Shown here: piece by piece, positions 1 through 7,213 of the stretch
Position numbering within the stretch: position 1 is the first letter of the stretch
How the letters are laid out: every line of letters begins with the position of its first letter
Source of the DNA: an uncultured Gammaproteobacteria bacterium
GTDB taxonomy: Bacteria; Pseudomonadota; Gammaproteobacteria; Nitrosococcales; Methylophagaceae
NCBI GenBank assembly: GCA_913058195.1
Contig: CAJXPP010000092.1
Coordinates: forward strand, 1 to 7,815
Direction: 5' to 3'
Length of the DNA: 7,815 bases
Notes under the pieces: generated by a model
What the model was told of the DNA's origin: nothing
What the model saw: the letters and a program-made list of their open reading frames with translations, nothing else
Databases searched by the model: none
Program-made: the position numbers and the translations under genes

Positions 1-3000
1 AGTGACAACACATTACTTCTTCGCGAACAAACCCGCCAGCTATTTCACAATGCACCTAGTTCAACGTTCACTCAAATAATTGTCGCAGCATTTTTTTATA
101 TACTATTTCATGATGCTCTTGATAATTCATTACTAACATTATGGTGCTTTAGTATATTTTTAATTACTATTTCTAGACTGTTAATAGTGCGTTATTTTAG
201 AAAAAATGAACTAGAGAACACCAAGTACTGGCTTAATTTATTTACTTTTTTAACTTTTTTAGTAGGGCTTGCTTGGGCTAGTTTTAGTTTGTTTTACCTT
301 ACTATTGATGATGTAGGGATAAAGTATTTATTTTTTGTAATAATTTGTGCAGTAGTAGCTGGTTCAGTGCCTATTCTAGCAGCTTGGACACCTGCATTCT
401 ATGCAAATACAGTTCCCCAGATTATAGCGGTGCCAACCGTTCTCCTATATTCAAATTCTACGGTTAATTCTTTTCTAGCCGTTTCGTTTATCATCTATTG
501 CACACTACTTTTCGGCCTGCAGAAACGTACTAATAAAAATATTAAGCTTACTTTTAAGTTAAAGCAAAAGAGCGAGCTATTAAATTTAGAATTAAATTAT
601 GAAAAAGAGCAACGCGAACAGCTAATTGAAGAACGAACCCAAGAATTAAACCAGTTACTCATTGAAAAAACAGCAATAATTGAGAATAAGCTGATTGGAA
701 TGGTAATTGTTTATGAACGAAAAATTCAGTGGGCTAACTCAACATTTGAACAAATTCTTGGTTATGGAAAAGGTGAAGTATTTGGGTGCTTAACGCATCA
801 ATTCTATACCAATGAAGAAGATTATGAGGCAGTTGGAGTTGCGTATAAAAATATTTCAGATGGTGACTTGAAATTTGAACTAGAGTGGAAGAAAAAAGAT
901 GGTACTCATATATGGGTGAGCATAAAGGGTTCCGTCTTAAATGAGGAAAAAGAGCAATCTTTATGGATGATTGTAGACATAACTCAGCGTAAAAAGTCAG
1001 AAGAGACCCTCCGTCTCTCATCTCGTGTGTTTAGTGACGCTCATGACGGCATCACGATTACGGATGCTAACCAAAATATCATTGATGTAAACCCTGCTTT
1101 TTGTGAAATTACGGGGTATTCGCGTAAAGAAGTTATGGGAAAAAATCCACATTTTCTTGGTTCAGAAGGACAGACTCCAGAATTTTATGCTCAGATGTGG
1201 AAGAGCATTAATGAACAAGGCCATTGGCAAGGTGAGATCTGGAATCGTAAGAAAAGTGGTGAAGTTTATGCAGAATTGCTGACTATTTCTGAGTTAAGTG
1301 ATATTAATGGAAAGGTAACAAACTTTGTCGGAATATTCTCCGATATAACTAAAAGTAAAAAACAGCAAGAAACACTTACATTATTGGCTCATTATGACGT
1401 GTTGACTAGGTTGCCAAACCGAGCCTTACTGGCGGACCGCTTTAAACAAGCCATTGCACACAGCCAGCGTAACGACACATTATTGGCCGTTTGTTTCCTT
1501 GATCTAGATAATTTCAAAGTCATAAATGATAACTTTGGCCATGAAATAGGTGACCAGTTATTAATTAAGGTGGCTAATCGTATTTCAGCGTCTATCAGGG
1601 TTGAGGACACTGTAGCAAGGCTTGGTGGTGATGAGTTTGCTTTATTACTAGGAGATATTTCATCCAACGCGCTATGTGAGCAAACGATGGAACGAATTCA
1701 CCTTTCACTCGCTAAGCCTTATTTAATTGAAGGCAATTCACATAGTATTAGCGCATCCAGTGGAGTTACCATCTACCCACTAGACGAAGGTGATATAGAT
1801 ACTTTGTTACGTCATGCTGACCAAGCCATGTATTCGGTTAAATTAGCCGGTCGAAACCATTATCAACTATTCAACACTGAACAAGAACAAAAAGTAACTA
1901 ATAGAAATTACCGCTTAGCAGAAATTTCAGAAGCTCTAAATAACAATGAATTATGTTTATACTATCAACCTAAAGTCGACATGTTGACGGGCAATGTATT
2001 TGGTGCTGAAGCTTTAATTCGTTGGAATAATCCTGAGCAAGGTCTTATTTCACCATTAGAATTTTTACCTATTCTAGACGGTACCGAATTAGAGCTACTG
2101 GTGGACAAGTGGGTTATTAATGAGGCTTTGAGGCAGCTTGAATTCTGGCAAAATCAAGGCATCAAACTAGAAGTCAGTATAAATGTCTCATCAAACTATT
2201 TGTTGTCGGATACTTTCGAAGTTCAGCTTGAGAAAACTTTAGCTAAATACCCAGCTGTTAATTCTAAAGTAGTGCAATTAGAAATACTTGAAAGCGGTGC
2301 ATTAAACGATGTTCAAGTCATTTCTAAGGTTCTCAATAGCTGCCAAGATAATTTAGGTGTTAGCTTTGCTCTTGATGACTTTGGGACAGGCTATTCATCA
2401 TTAACACATTTAAGAAATTTACCTGCAGAAACCGTTAAAATTGATCAGTCATTCGTAAGAGATATGCTGGATGATCCCAATGATTTAAATATTATTGATG
2501 GCGTGATAAACCTTGCAGATTCATTTGCTCGTGACGTTATAGCTGAGGGTGTTGAAACTACTGAGCACGGTAAAATGTTACTTATAATGGGCTGTGAAAA
2601 AGCACAAGGTTATGGGATTTCTAAACCCATTCCTGCAGATGAGTTTCCTAACTGGTTGCAAAATTACATTCCAAATCAAGAATGGATATTATGTAAGGCA
2701 AAGCAGCTCACCCTTAAAGAAAAGAAATTACAGTTATATAGACTGGTGAGTACACATTGGTATAACAATTTCAAAACAAGCATAAAGTCATCTCCGACAG
2801 ATATTCACAGCTGGCCTATTATGGAAAGAGAAATTTCGCACTATGGTTACTGGTTTAAGAGTGCAAAAAAGATGCAAATATTTGAGCCAAAATGGCTTGA
2901 TGAGCTAAGGCGAAAACAAGTAAGAACACACGCTATAGCCCAAACCTTACTGGATAAGTATGAAAATGATTACCTTGATGAAGCGCGTGATGGATTAATG

Positions 3001-3060
3001 ATATTGAAAACAGCTTTCGATGAGATGAATGATGTTTTGGAATTATGTGATACAAAATAA
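1..3060 (+). CDS. Membrane-bound PAS-PAS-GGDEF-EAL cyclic-di-GMP enzyme, 5' partial
   Basis: This is a bifunctional-type c-di-GMP synthase/phosphodiesterase of the inner membrane. The frame is open from base 1 to the TAA at 3058-3060 (1019 codons). The GTG at 187 is not a likely start, because the upstream residues already form two hydrophobic helices after a REQTRQLF segment typical of such N-termini and no ATG lies upstream; probably only a few codons are missing. Residues counted from base 1: TM helices near 26-40, 43-62, 77-100, 107-129, 134-151 and 157-174; a charged, probably coiled-coil linker 180-225; PAS 222-330; PAS 341-455; GGDEF about 461-620; EAL about 640-885. GGDEF (542-546) is intact, with an RVED inhibitory site five residues before it, so product inhibition is expected. 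EAL catalytic landmarks remain: EAL at 670, INVSS, EILES (usual EITES), DDFGTGYSS from 792, KID, AEGVE and AQGY. Both activities are therefore plausible. A C-terminal helical tail (about 910-1019) carries H919, H947 and H977 in a CZB-like pattern. The signal sensed is unknown. It stands alone on its strand before a 158-bp gap. Confidence 0.93.
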   Translation, partial: SDNTLLLREQTRQLFHNAPSSTFTQIIVAAFFYILFHDALDNSLLTLWCFSIFLITISRLLIVRYFRKNELENTKYWLNLFTFLTFLVGLAWASFSLFYLTIDDVGIKYLFFVIICAVVAGSVPILAAWTPAFYANTVPQIIAVPTVLLYSNSTVNSFLAVSFIIYCTLLFGLQKRTNKNIKLTFKLKQKSELLNLELNYEKEQREQLIEERTQELNQLLIEKTAIIENKLIGMVIVYERKIQWANSTFEQILGYGKGEVFGCLTHQFYTNEEDYEAVGVAYKNISDGDLKFELEWKKKDGTHIWVSIKGSVLNEEKEQSLWMIVDITQRKKSEETLRLSSRVFSDAHDGITITDANQNIIDVNPAFCEITGYSRKEVMGKNPHFLGSEGQTPEFYAQMWKSINEQGHWQGEIWNRKKSGEVYAELLTISELSDINGKVTNFVGIFSDITKSKKQQETLTLLAHYDVLTRLPNRALLADRFKQAIAHSQRNDTLLAVCFLDLDNFKVINDNFGHEIGDQLLIKVANRISASIRVEDTVARLGGDEFALLLGDISSNALCEQTMERIHLSLAKPYLIEGNSHSISASSGVTIYPLDEGDIDTLLRHADQAMYSVKLAGRNHYQLFNTEQEQKVTNRNYRLAEISEALNNNELCLYYQPKVDMLTGNVFGAEALIRWNNPEQGLISPLEFLPILDGTELELLVDKWVINEALRQLEFWQNQGIKLEVSINVSSNYLLSDTFEVQLEKTLAKYPAVNSKVVQLEILESGALNDVQVISKVLNSCQDNLGVSFALDDFGTGYSSLTHLRNLPAETVKIDQSFVRDMLDDPNDLNIIDGVINLADSFARDVIAEGVETTEHGKMLLIMGCEKAQGYGISKPIPADEFPNWLQNYIPNQEWILCKAKQLTLKEKKLQLYRLVSTHWYNNFKTSIKSSPTDIHSWPIMEREISHYGYWFKSAKKMQIFEPKWLDELRRKQVRTHAIAQTLLDKYENDYLDEARDGLMILKTAFDEMNDVLELCDTK

Positions 3061-3144
3061 TAAGTAATGGCGTAGTAGAGACCTTAACATTGCACCACCA
3101 CTAAAAAATGAACCTCACGGCTACAAATTGGGCACAAATACTAA

Positions 3145-3173
3145 TTAAAACCATTTGTTTCTCTCGCTATATA
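3145..3173 (+). promoter_or_regulatory. Weak candidate sigma70 promoter for the permease gene
   Basis: TTAAAA (3145-3150) and TATATA (3168-3173) are separated by 17 bases in the 158-bp gap before the ABC permease. Each box matches four of six consensus positions. In such AT-rich sequence this can arise by chance, so the call is tentative. Transcription would begin near 3180. The ribosome site of the permease gene is also weak: AGGATG at 3196-3201 is far from the ATG, and only GAG at 3210-3212 is well spaced. Confidence 0.25.
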
Positions 3174-3218
3174 TAAAAACAGCCTTATACTTATAGGATG
3201 TCTTTATCTGAGTAAAAT

Positions 3219-4199
3219 ATGTTTGCCTATATCATTAGAAGAATTTTATATGCTTTTCCAATTCTATTAGGAGTTAATGCATTGACATTTGCATTGTTCT
3301 TTATGGTAAATACGCCTGATGATATGGCTAGAATGCAGCTTGGCACGAAACATATCACTCAAAGTGCAATGGATAATTGGAAGCAAGAGCGAGGCTATAA
3401 TAAAGCATTACTGTGGAATGATGAGCAGACAGGGATTGACAAGGCCACGGACACTATCTTTTTTGACAAATCGTTAAGTTTATTTCTATTTGATTTTGGT
3501 CAAGCAGATGATGGACGTGATATTGGTGAAGATATTAAAACGCGCATGTGGCCAAGTTTAGCTATCGCAATACCTATTTTCATTATTGGACTATTAGTAA
3601 ATATTACTTTCGCATTACTGATGGTGTTCTTTAGAGCGACCTATGTCGATCTAACCGGTGTAGTGATTTGCGTAATCATCATGTCAATTTCAAGTTTATT
3701 TTATATTATCGGTGGTCAGTTTTTAGTTGGTAAATTAATGCAACTTGTCCCTATCTCTGGTTATAGCGGTGGTTTTAGTGCGGTTAAGTTTTTAATTTTA
3801 CCGGTAGCAATTGGTATCGTTTCAGGAATTGGTGCTGGCTCTCGTTGGTATCGGACTTTGTTTTTAGAAGAGGTTTCTAAAGACTATGTGCGCACAGCAA
3901 GAGCAAAGGGATTATCTGAAATGCAGGTACTATTCCGGCATGTGCTCAAAAATGCCATGATTCCAATTTTAACGGGTGCTGTGGTGGTGATCCCCACCTT
4001 GTTTATGGGCAGCTTGATATTAGAATCATTCTTTGGTATTCCCGGCTTAGGTAGTTACACTATTGATGCTATTCAAGCACAAGACTTTGCAATTGTTCGT
4101 GCGATGGTCTTTTTAGGCTCCACCTTATATATCGTTGGTTTAGTACTAACGGACTTATCTTATACCTTAGTTGACCCACGAGTACGTCTAGATGAATGA
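3219..4199 (+). CDS. DppB-type ABC transporter permease (peptide/nickel family)
   Basis: Inner-membrane permease subunit of a binding-protein-dependent importer of the dipeptide/oligopeptide/nickel class. The protein has 326 residues, a normal length for the family. It opens with the characteristic FAYIIRRILYAFPILLGV helix (about 9-30), has a long periplasmic segment (31-110), then membrane segments near 111-138, 145-172, 188-210, 246-272 and 291-317. The cytoplasmic EAA-type loop that docks on the ATPase is clear at 222-250 (DYVRTARAKGLSE, with the key Gly at 231), and the C-terminus is the typical VDPRVRL. The substrate cannot be read from the sequence. Normally a DppC-type second permease and ATPase genes follow at once; here the next gene is an unrelated DUF455 protein overlapping by 8 bp. 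Partner subunits must be encoded elsewhere, or this copy is an orphan. The start is set by the conserved N-terminal helix; ribosome binding is weak. Confidence 0.93.
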   Translation: MFAYIIRRILYAFPILLGVNALTFALFFMVNTPDDMARMQLGTKHITQSAMDNWKQERGYNKALLWNDEQTGIDKATDTIFFDKSLSLFLFDFGQADDGRDIGEDIKTRMWPSLAIAIPIFIIGLLVNITFALLMVFFRATYVDLTGVVICVIIMSISSLFYIIGGQFLVGKLMQLVPISGYSGGFSAVKFLILPVAIGIVSGIGAGSRWYRTLFLEEVSKDYVRTARAKGLSEMQVLFRHVLKNAMIPILTGAVVVIPTLFMGSLILESFFGIPGLGSYTIDAIQAQDFAIVRAMVFLGSTLYIVGLVLTDLSYTLVDPRVRLDE

Positions 4200-4986
4200 T
4201 CTTCGCCAGCAAGCATTACACTGTTTATTACTAAGCGATCCCCTTGAAAAGGTTGAGCAAACCCAAGCACTCTATAAACGATGGTCAGAGGGTGAGTTAA
4301 CAGTATCAGAAGCTGAAATAGTCGTGCCGGAAGAACCTGGACGACCTGACAAACCGGAGCTAGTAGCACCGCGTGATTTACCGCGACGACGCAAAACATC
4401 TGAATCAGGTAATGCATCATTGCTTCACGCAATTACACATATTGAGTTTAATGCTATTAACCTAGGATTAGATGCTGTTGCCCGCTTTGCTAGTCTACCC
4501 AGACAATATTATGATGACTGGATACGGGTAGCGTATGAAGAGTCACAACATTTTATGTTATTACGAGATCATATCCTGACATTGGGTTATGACTATGGTG
4601 ATTTTCCTGCTCATAGCGGCATGTGGGATATGGCCAAAAAGACCCATCATGATCCCCTTATTCGTATGGCCTTAGTCCCTCGTGTTTTAGAAGCAAGAGG
4701 GCTAGATGTTACCCCGAAAATGATGAATAAATTACGTGGCCATGGCGAGCTACGTGCTGTTGAAATTTTAGAGATAATTCTAAAAGAAGAGATAGGCCAT
4801 GTAAAAGTAGGTACAGATTGGTTTAACTATCTGTGTAAGCAGCGAGAGCTAAATCCTTTGGTCGTATTTAAGGACTTATTAGATAATTATTTTGATGGTG
4901 AATTACGTGGGCCATTTTTCACCGAAGCGCGTAAAGAAGCGGGCTTTACTGATGAAGAAATGGCTTTATTAGAAGGGCGTGGCTAG
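4192..4986 (+). CDS. DUF455 family ferritin-like (putative diiron) protein
   Basis: The 264-residue protein matches the DUF455 family along its whole length: an N-terminal helical part with LSDPLEK, a proline/arginine-rich linker (46-68, containing PGRPDKPEL and APRDLPRRR), then a helical ferritin-like domain. The presumed metal ligands are all present in the canonical two-half pattern: E85 (in HIEFNA), E117 and H120 (EESQH), E167 (VLEARG) and E200 and H203 (EEIGH). That pattern is shared with diiron oxygenases and hydroxylases such as MiaE. No substrate is established for the family as far as I know, so a catalytic role is an inference. No signal peptide or membrane segment is seen, so it is probably cytosolic. 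The ATG lies inside the 3' end of the permease gene (8-bp overlap), which suggests translational coupling. The gene ends 6 bp from the convergent rnfH stop. Confidence 0.88.
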   Translation: MNDLRQQALHCLLLSDPLEKVEQTQALYKRWSEGELTVSEAEIVVPEEPGRPDKPELVAPRDLPRRRKTSESGNASLLHAITHIEFNAINLGLDAVARFASLPRQYYDDWIRVAYEESQHFMLLRDHILTLGYDYGDFPAHSGMWDMAKKTHHDPLIRMALVPRVLEARGLDVTPKMMNKLRGHGELRAVEILEIILKEEIGHVKVGTDWFNYLCKQRELNPLVVFKDLLDNYFDGELRGPFFTEARKEAGFTDEEMALLEGRG

Positions 4987-5012
4987 CAAGGCTTAGCTTG
5001 CTAATTTATCTT
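4984..5012 (+). terminator. Candidate hairpin terminator after the DUF455 gene
   Basis: TAGCAAG (4984-4990) and CTTGCTA (4997-5003) form a perfect 7-bp stem with a 6-base loop. It starts on the DUF455 stop codon and is followed by a T-rich but interrupted stretch (ATTTATCTT). The stem is short and only 3 of 7 pairs are G-C, so termination would be modest. It also covers the rnfH stop codon on the other strand, where no T-run follows the hairpin. Confidence 0.35.
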
Positions 5013-5313
5013 GCTCTGCTTGCTTGCGTTCTATCTCTGCTTTTTGACGGCGTGATTCTTTAGGATCAGCAATCAATTTACGGTAAATCTCAATACGATC
5101 TTTATCTCGTAAGCTGGCAGTGAGCTTACACATTTTTCCAAAAATACCGACTTTATCGCTGCTAATATCAATTTGCGGATAAGACTCTAAAATGCCAGAT
5201 CGCTTGATAACATCTTCAACATTGCAATCACTAGGCACCTCTAAAGATAATATGACCTGTTCCTCAGGTAGAGCGTAAGCGACTTCAATAGTAATGTGAT
5301 TAGTTGTTTCCAT
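4993..5313 (-). CDS. rnfH: RnfH family ubiquitin-fold protein (RatB)
   Basis: A 106-residue protein of the RnfH (UPF0125, formerly RatB/YfjF) family. The family has a small beta-grasp, ubiquitin-like fold; its molecular role is not settled. Recognisable landmarks are ITIEVAYALPEEQ at the start, a SDKVGIFGK segment in the middle, and RDKDRIEIYRKLIADPKE near the end, where the conserved ADPKE is followed by a charged tail (about residues 88-106). Length is normal. It is the last gene of the leftward transporter-ratA-rnfH run, and its ATG lies inside the end of ratA (14-bp overlap), preceded by AGGA at a 5-base spacing. That arrangement supports both the start and coupled translation with ratA. 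In E. coli the same pair is annotated as ratA-ratB. The old description of this protein as an antitoxin is not supported by anything visible here. Confidence 0.93.
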   Translation of the reverse strand: METTNHITIEVAYALPEEQVILSLEVPSDCNVEDVIKRSGILESYPQIDISSDKVGIFGKMCKLTASLRDKDRIEIYRKLIADPKESRRQKAEIERKQAEQDKLAS

Positions 5314-5740
5314 AAATATCCTGAGCGCGTTTACAAAAGGCTTCCACTAAAGAGCCTGAAATTTGAGTGAATATCGGACCAAGCGCCATACTTATAATTC
5401 GGTTTGAAAATTCAAAATCCATATCAAGTTGTACCCGACAACCTTGATTATCACCAATCATAATAAACTGCCAGCGGCCTTCAAGGTGCTGAAATGGGCC
5501 GTCTACCAATTCAATATCGATTGACTCACTATGAATTAATTTATTTCGTGTAGTGAACACATGGTGCACACCACCTTTTGCCAAATCAAGCGTTGCCAAG
5601 ATCTCATCCTTTGACTTGCTGATAACCTGACTGCTTCGACACCACGGTAAAAAAGTGGGGTAGGCCTCCACATCGTTAACCAGATCGAACATTTGATCGG
5701 CCGAAAAAAGAACAAGCGAACTACGTGTAATAGTTGTCAT
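5300..5740 (-). CDS. ratA: RatA family START-domain protein (PasT/Coq10-like)
   Basis: A 146-residue single-domain protein of the polyketide cyclase/START (Coq10-like) family. The diagnostic N-terminal block, SADQMFDLVNDVEAYPTFLPWC (residues 14 to 35, given here as a known family signature), is followed by the beta-strand core and a long C-terminal helix (about 117-142, SLVEAFCKRAQDIYG). No signal peptide or membrane segment is seen. In E. coli, RatA was reported to bind the 50S subunit and block subunit association when overproduced, and the PasT homologue is linked to persistence and respiratory function; eukaryotic Coq10 binds ubiquinone-type lipids. Which role applies here cannot be read from sequence. 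The gene lies 11 bp after the transporter stop and overlaps rnfH, so it is probably read from the transporter promoter. Its own ribosome site is poor (only AGGG about 15 bases upstream). Confidence 0.94.
   Translation of the reverse strand: MTTITRSSLVLFSADQMFDLVNDVEAYPTFLPWCRSSQVISKSKDEILATLDLAKGGVHHVFTTRNKLIHSESIDIELVDGPFQHLEGRWQFIMIGDNQGCRVQLDMDFEFSNRIISMALGPIFTQISGSLVEAFCKRAQDIYGNN
5319..5322 (-). promoter_or_regulatory. Ribosome binding site of rnfH inside ratA
   Basis: On the minus strand AGGA lies 5 bases before the rnfH ATG (5311-5313), within the last codons of ratA. This fixes the rnfH start despite the 14-bp overlap and suggests that ribosomes can re-enter there. Confidence 0.6.
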
Positions 5741-5751
5741 ATTTTCTGTGC

Positions 5752-7119
5752 TTACCCTACAAGGCCGATTTTATTTAAAAACACTATGATAATAGCAATA
5801 GGAGAAACATAGCGAACTAAAATTCTCCAGATATAATAAAAAATGGGTGAGCGAATGGCTAGCTCTTCTTGAGTACTATTTTTAGCCATTATCCAACCAG
5901 CGAAGACAATGATTAATAAGCCACCTAATGGCAACATAATATTGGTCGTTAAATAATCTAACAAGCCAAACATTGTCATACCAAATAATATCCAACCCTC
6001 ACCGATATTGAATGAGAATACGGTTAACAGACCCAATAACCATGCTGCAAAACCGACTGTTACACTGGCTCTACGACGGCTAATTTGCTTGTTTTCAACT
6101 AGCCATGCAACAGCAGGTTCAATAAGTGAAATAGCCGAACTCCATGCTGCGAAGACTAATAAAATGAAGAATATCCCACCAAACAATGCACCACCAGCCA
6201 TATGACCAAAAGCGATGGGGAGGGTGACAAATAAAAGGCTAAAGCCGGCATCAGGCGACATACCATTAGCAAATACTAAAGGAAAAATGGCCATACCCGC
6301 TAATAGGGCAACCACGGTGTCAGCAATAGAAACCGTGACTGACATAGTAGCGATTGATGATGACTTAGAGAGATATGAACCGTATACCATAATGGCGCCC
6401 ATACCCAAGCTTAGCGTAAAAAACGCATGGCCCATGGCTATTAAGATTGATTCTTGAGTGAGTTTAGAAAAGTCAGGCACAAACAGAAAATCTACTGCTT
6501 GAGAGAAATATTCGCCGGTGTTAGCTGCGTAGCCTACTAAAATGACTAGCATAATGAATAGGGCAGGCATAACAACTCTAACTAACTTCTCTAAGCCGCT
6601 TTTTACACCGCGAGCAACCACGACCATGGTCAACACCATAAACACAGTGTGCCATGCTAATAGGCGCTCAGGGTCGCCTGTTAAAGACTGATAAATACTA
6701 TTGGCACCATCAGCAGTCACGCCGGTGAATACACCACTTAGTGTACGAAATACATACGCCATAGCTTGGCCAGCTATCACACTGTAATAAGACAGAATAA
6801 AGAACCCAGCGAGTAGGCCGATCCAGCCTAAAAATCGCCAAGTAGAAGACGCGTTTTCTTCAGACGATAATGACTTTAATGTATTGACAGGGTTCTGCCT
6901 TCCGCGCCGACCGATTAATATCTCCGCCATCATCACCGGTAGGCCAATTAGTGCAATGCACACTAAGTAGACAAGAACAAATGCGCCACCACCATTTTCA
7001 CCAGCAATATAAGGGAACTTCCAAATGTTTCCTAACCCAACAGCCGAACCTGTCGCTGCAAGAATAAATGCCCATCGTGATGACCATTCACCATGGATAG
7101 AATTAGTGGGTCTTGTCAT
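5752..7119 (-). CDS. NSS family sodium-dependent transporter (LeuT fold)
   Basis: A sodium-coupled inner-membrane symporter of the neurotransmitter:sodium symporter family, probably importing an amino acid or related amine. The ATG at 7119 is preferred over the one at 7140 because AGGA sits 6 bases upstream of it and the first ATG has no ribosome site; this gives 455 residues, about the size of 11-TM bacterial members such as MhsT. The signature is clear: RWAFILAATGSAVGLGNIW (15-33) and NGGGAF (42-47). Aligned by eye with LeuT, sodium-site positions are kept: G24, A26, V27 and N31 in TM1, T235 in TM6 (GHAFFTLSLG), and A324, S327 and S328 in TM8. I count about 11 membrane segments, the last at 428-450. 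The substrate cannot be assigned. It heads the leftward operon with ratA 11 bp downstream, and separates ratA from smpB, which are direct neighbours in E. coli. Confidence 0.92.
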   Translation of the reverse strand: MTRPTNSIHGEWSSRWAFILAATGSAVGLGNIWKFPYIAGENGGGAFVLVYLVCIALIGLPVMMAEILIGRRGRQNPVNTLKSLSSEENASSTWRFLGWIGLLAGFFILSYYSVIAGQAMAYVFRTLSGVFTGVTADGANSIYQSLTGDPERLLAWHTVFMVLTMVVVARGVKSGLEKLVRVVMPALFIMLVILVGYAANTGEYFSQAVDFLFVPDFSKLTQESILIAMGHAFFTLSLGMGAIMVYGSYLSKSSSIATMSVTVSIADTVVALLAGMAIFPLVFANGMSPDAGFSLLFVTLPIAFGHMAGGALFGGIFFILLVFAAWSSAISLIEPAVAWLVENKQISRRRASVTVGFAAWLLGLLTVFSFNIGEGWILFGMTMFGLLDYLTTNIMLPLGGLLIIVFAGWIMAKNSTQEELAIRSPIFYYIWRILVRYVSPIAIIIVFLNKIGLVG

Positions 7120-7125
7120 TAATAT

Positions 7126-7129
7126 TCCT
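7126..7129 (-). promoter_or_regulatory. Ribosome binding site that decides the NSS transporter start
   Basis: Minus-strand AGGA lies 6 bases before the ATG at 7117-7119. The upstream in-frame ATG at 7138-7140 is preceded only by A/T-rich sequence with no Shine-Dalgarno match. This favours the 455-residue form beginning MTRPTNS over the 462-residue form. Confidence 0.6.
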
Positions 7130-7161
7130 GATTTAATCATTTAAATTAATTATTTTGTGTG

Positions 7162-7190
7162 ATTTTAGCAAAAGCTTAAGCCAACAAGAA
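7162..7190 (-). promoter_or_regulatory. Candidate extended -10 promoter for the NSS-ratA-rnfH operon
   Basis: Read on the minus strand, TAAAAT (7167-7162) is preceded by TG plus one base (7170-7168), an extended -10 element. A poor -35 (TTCTTG, 7190-7185) lies 17 bases further upstream. Transcription would start near 7155, giving a leader of about 36 bases before the transporter ATG at 7119. The extended -10 is the main support; the -35 match is weak. Confidence 0.4.
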
Positions 7191-7197
7191 GAATAGC

Positions 7198-7207
7198 ATT
7201 ATATAAT
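7198..7207 (+). promoter_or_regulatory. Palindromic TATAAT element just before smpB
   Basis: ATTATATAAT is a perfect palindrome, so it presents a consensus TATAAT on both strands (+ at 7202-7207, - at 7203-7198). On the + strand it ends 6 bases before the smpB ATG, so a start site about 7 bases downstream would coincide with the initiation codon. No convincing -35 or extended TG is found for either direction, so promoter function is a guess. Confidence 0.3.
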
Positions 7208-7213
7208 AGATGA

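Noticed and set aside
734..1667. Minus-strand open frames at 734-1021 and 1392-1667
   Set aside because: They lie inside the strongly supported PAS and GGDEF coding region of the + strand and show no recognisable protein family or ribosome site.
3127..3145. Sigma54-like -24 box (TTGGGCAC) before the permease gene
   Set aside because: The matching -12 element (TTGC) is missing at the required spacing.
4160..4432. Minus-strand open frame of 90 codons across the permease/DUF455 junction
   Set aside because: It is antisense to two well-supported genes and its translation has no recognisable family features.
4993..5740. ratA-rnfH as a classical type II toxin-antitoxin module
   Set aside because: The pair overlaps like a toxin-antitoxin operon, but rnfH is a ubiquitin-fold protein with no DNA-binding or antitoxin features, and ratA is a conserved START-domain gene; the label is historical.
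6008..6457. Plus-strand open frames at 6008-6205 and 6215-6457
   Set aside because: Both are antisense to the conserved NSS transporter; their sequences look like reverse translations of membrane helices, not real proteins.
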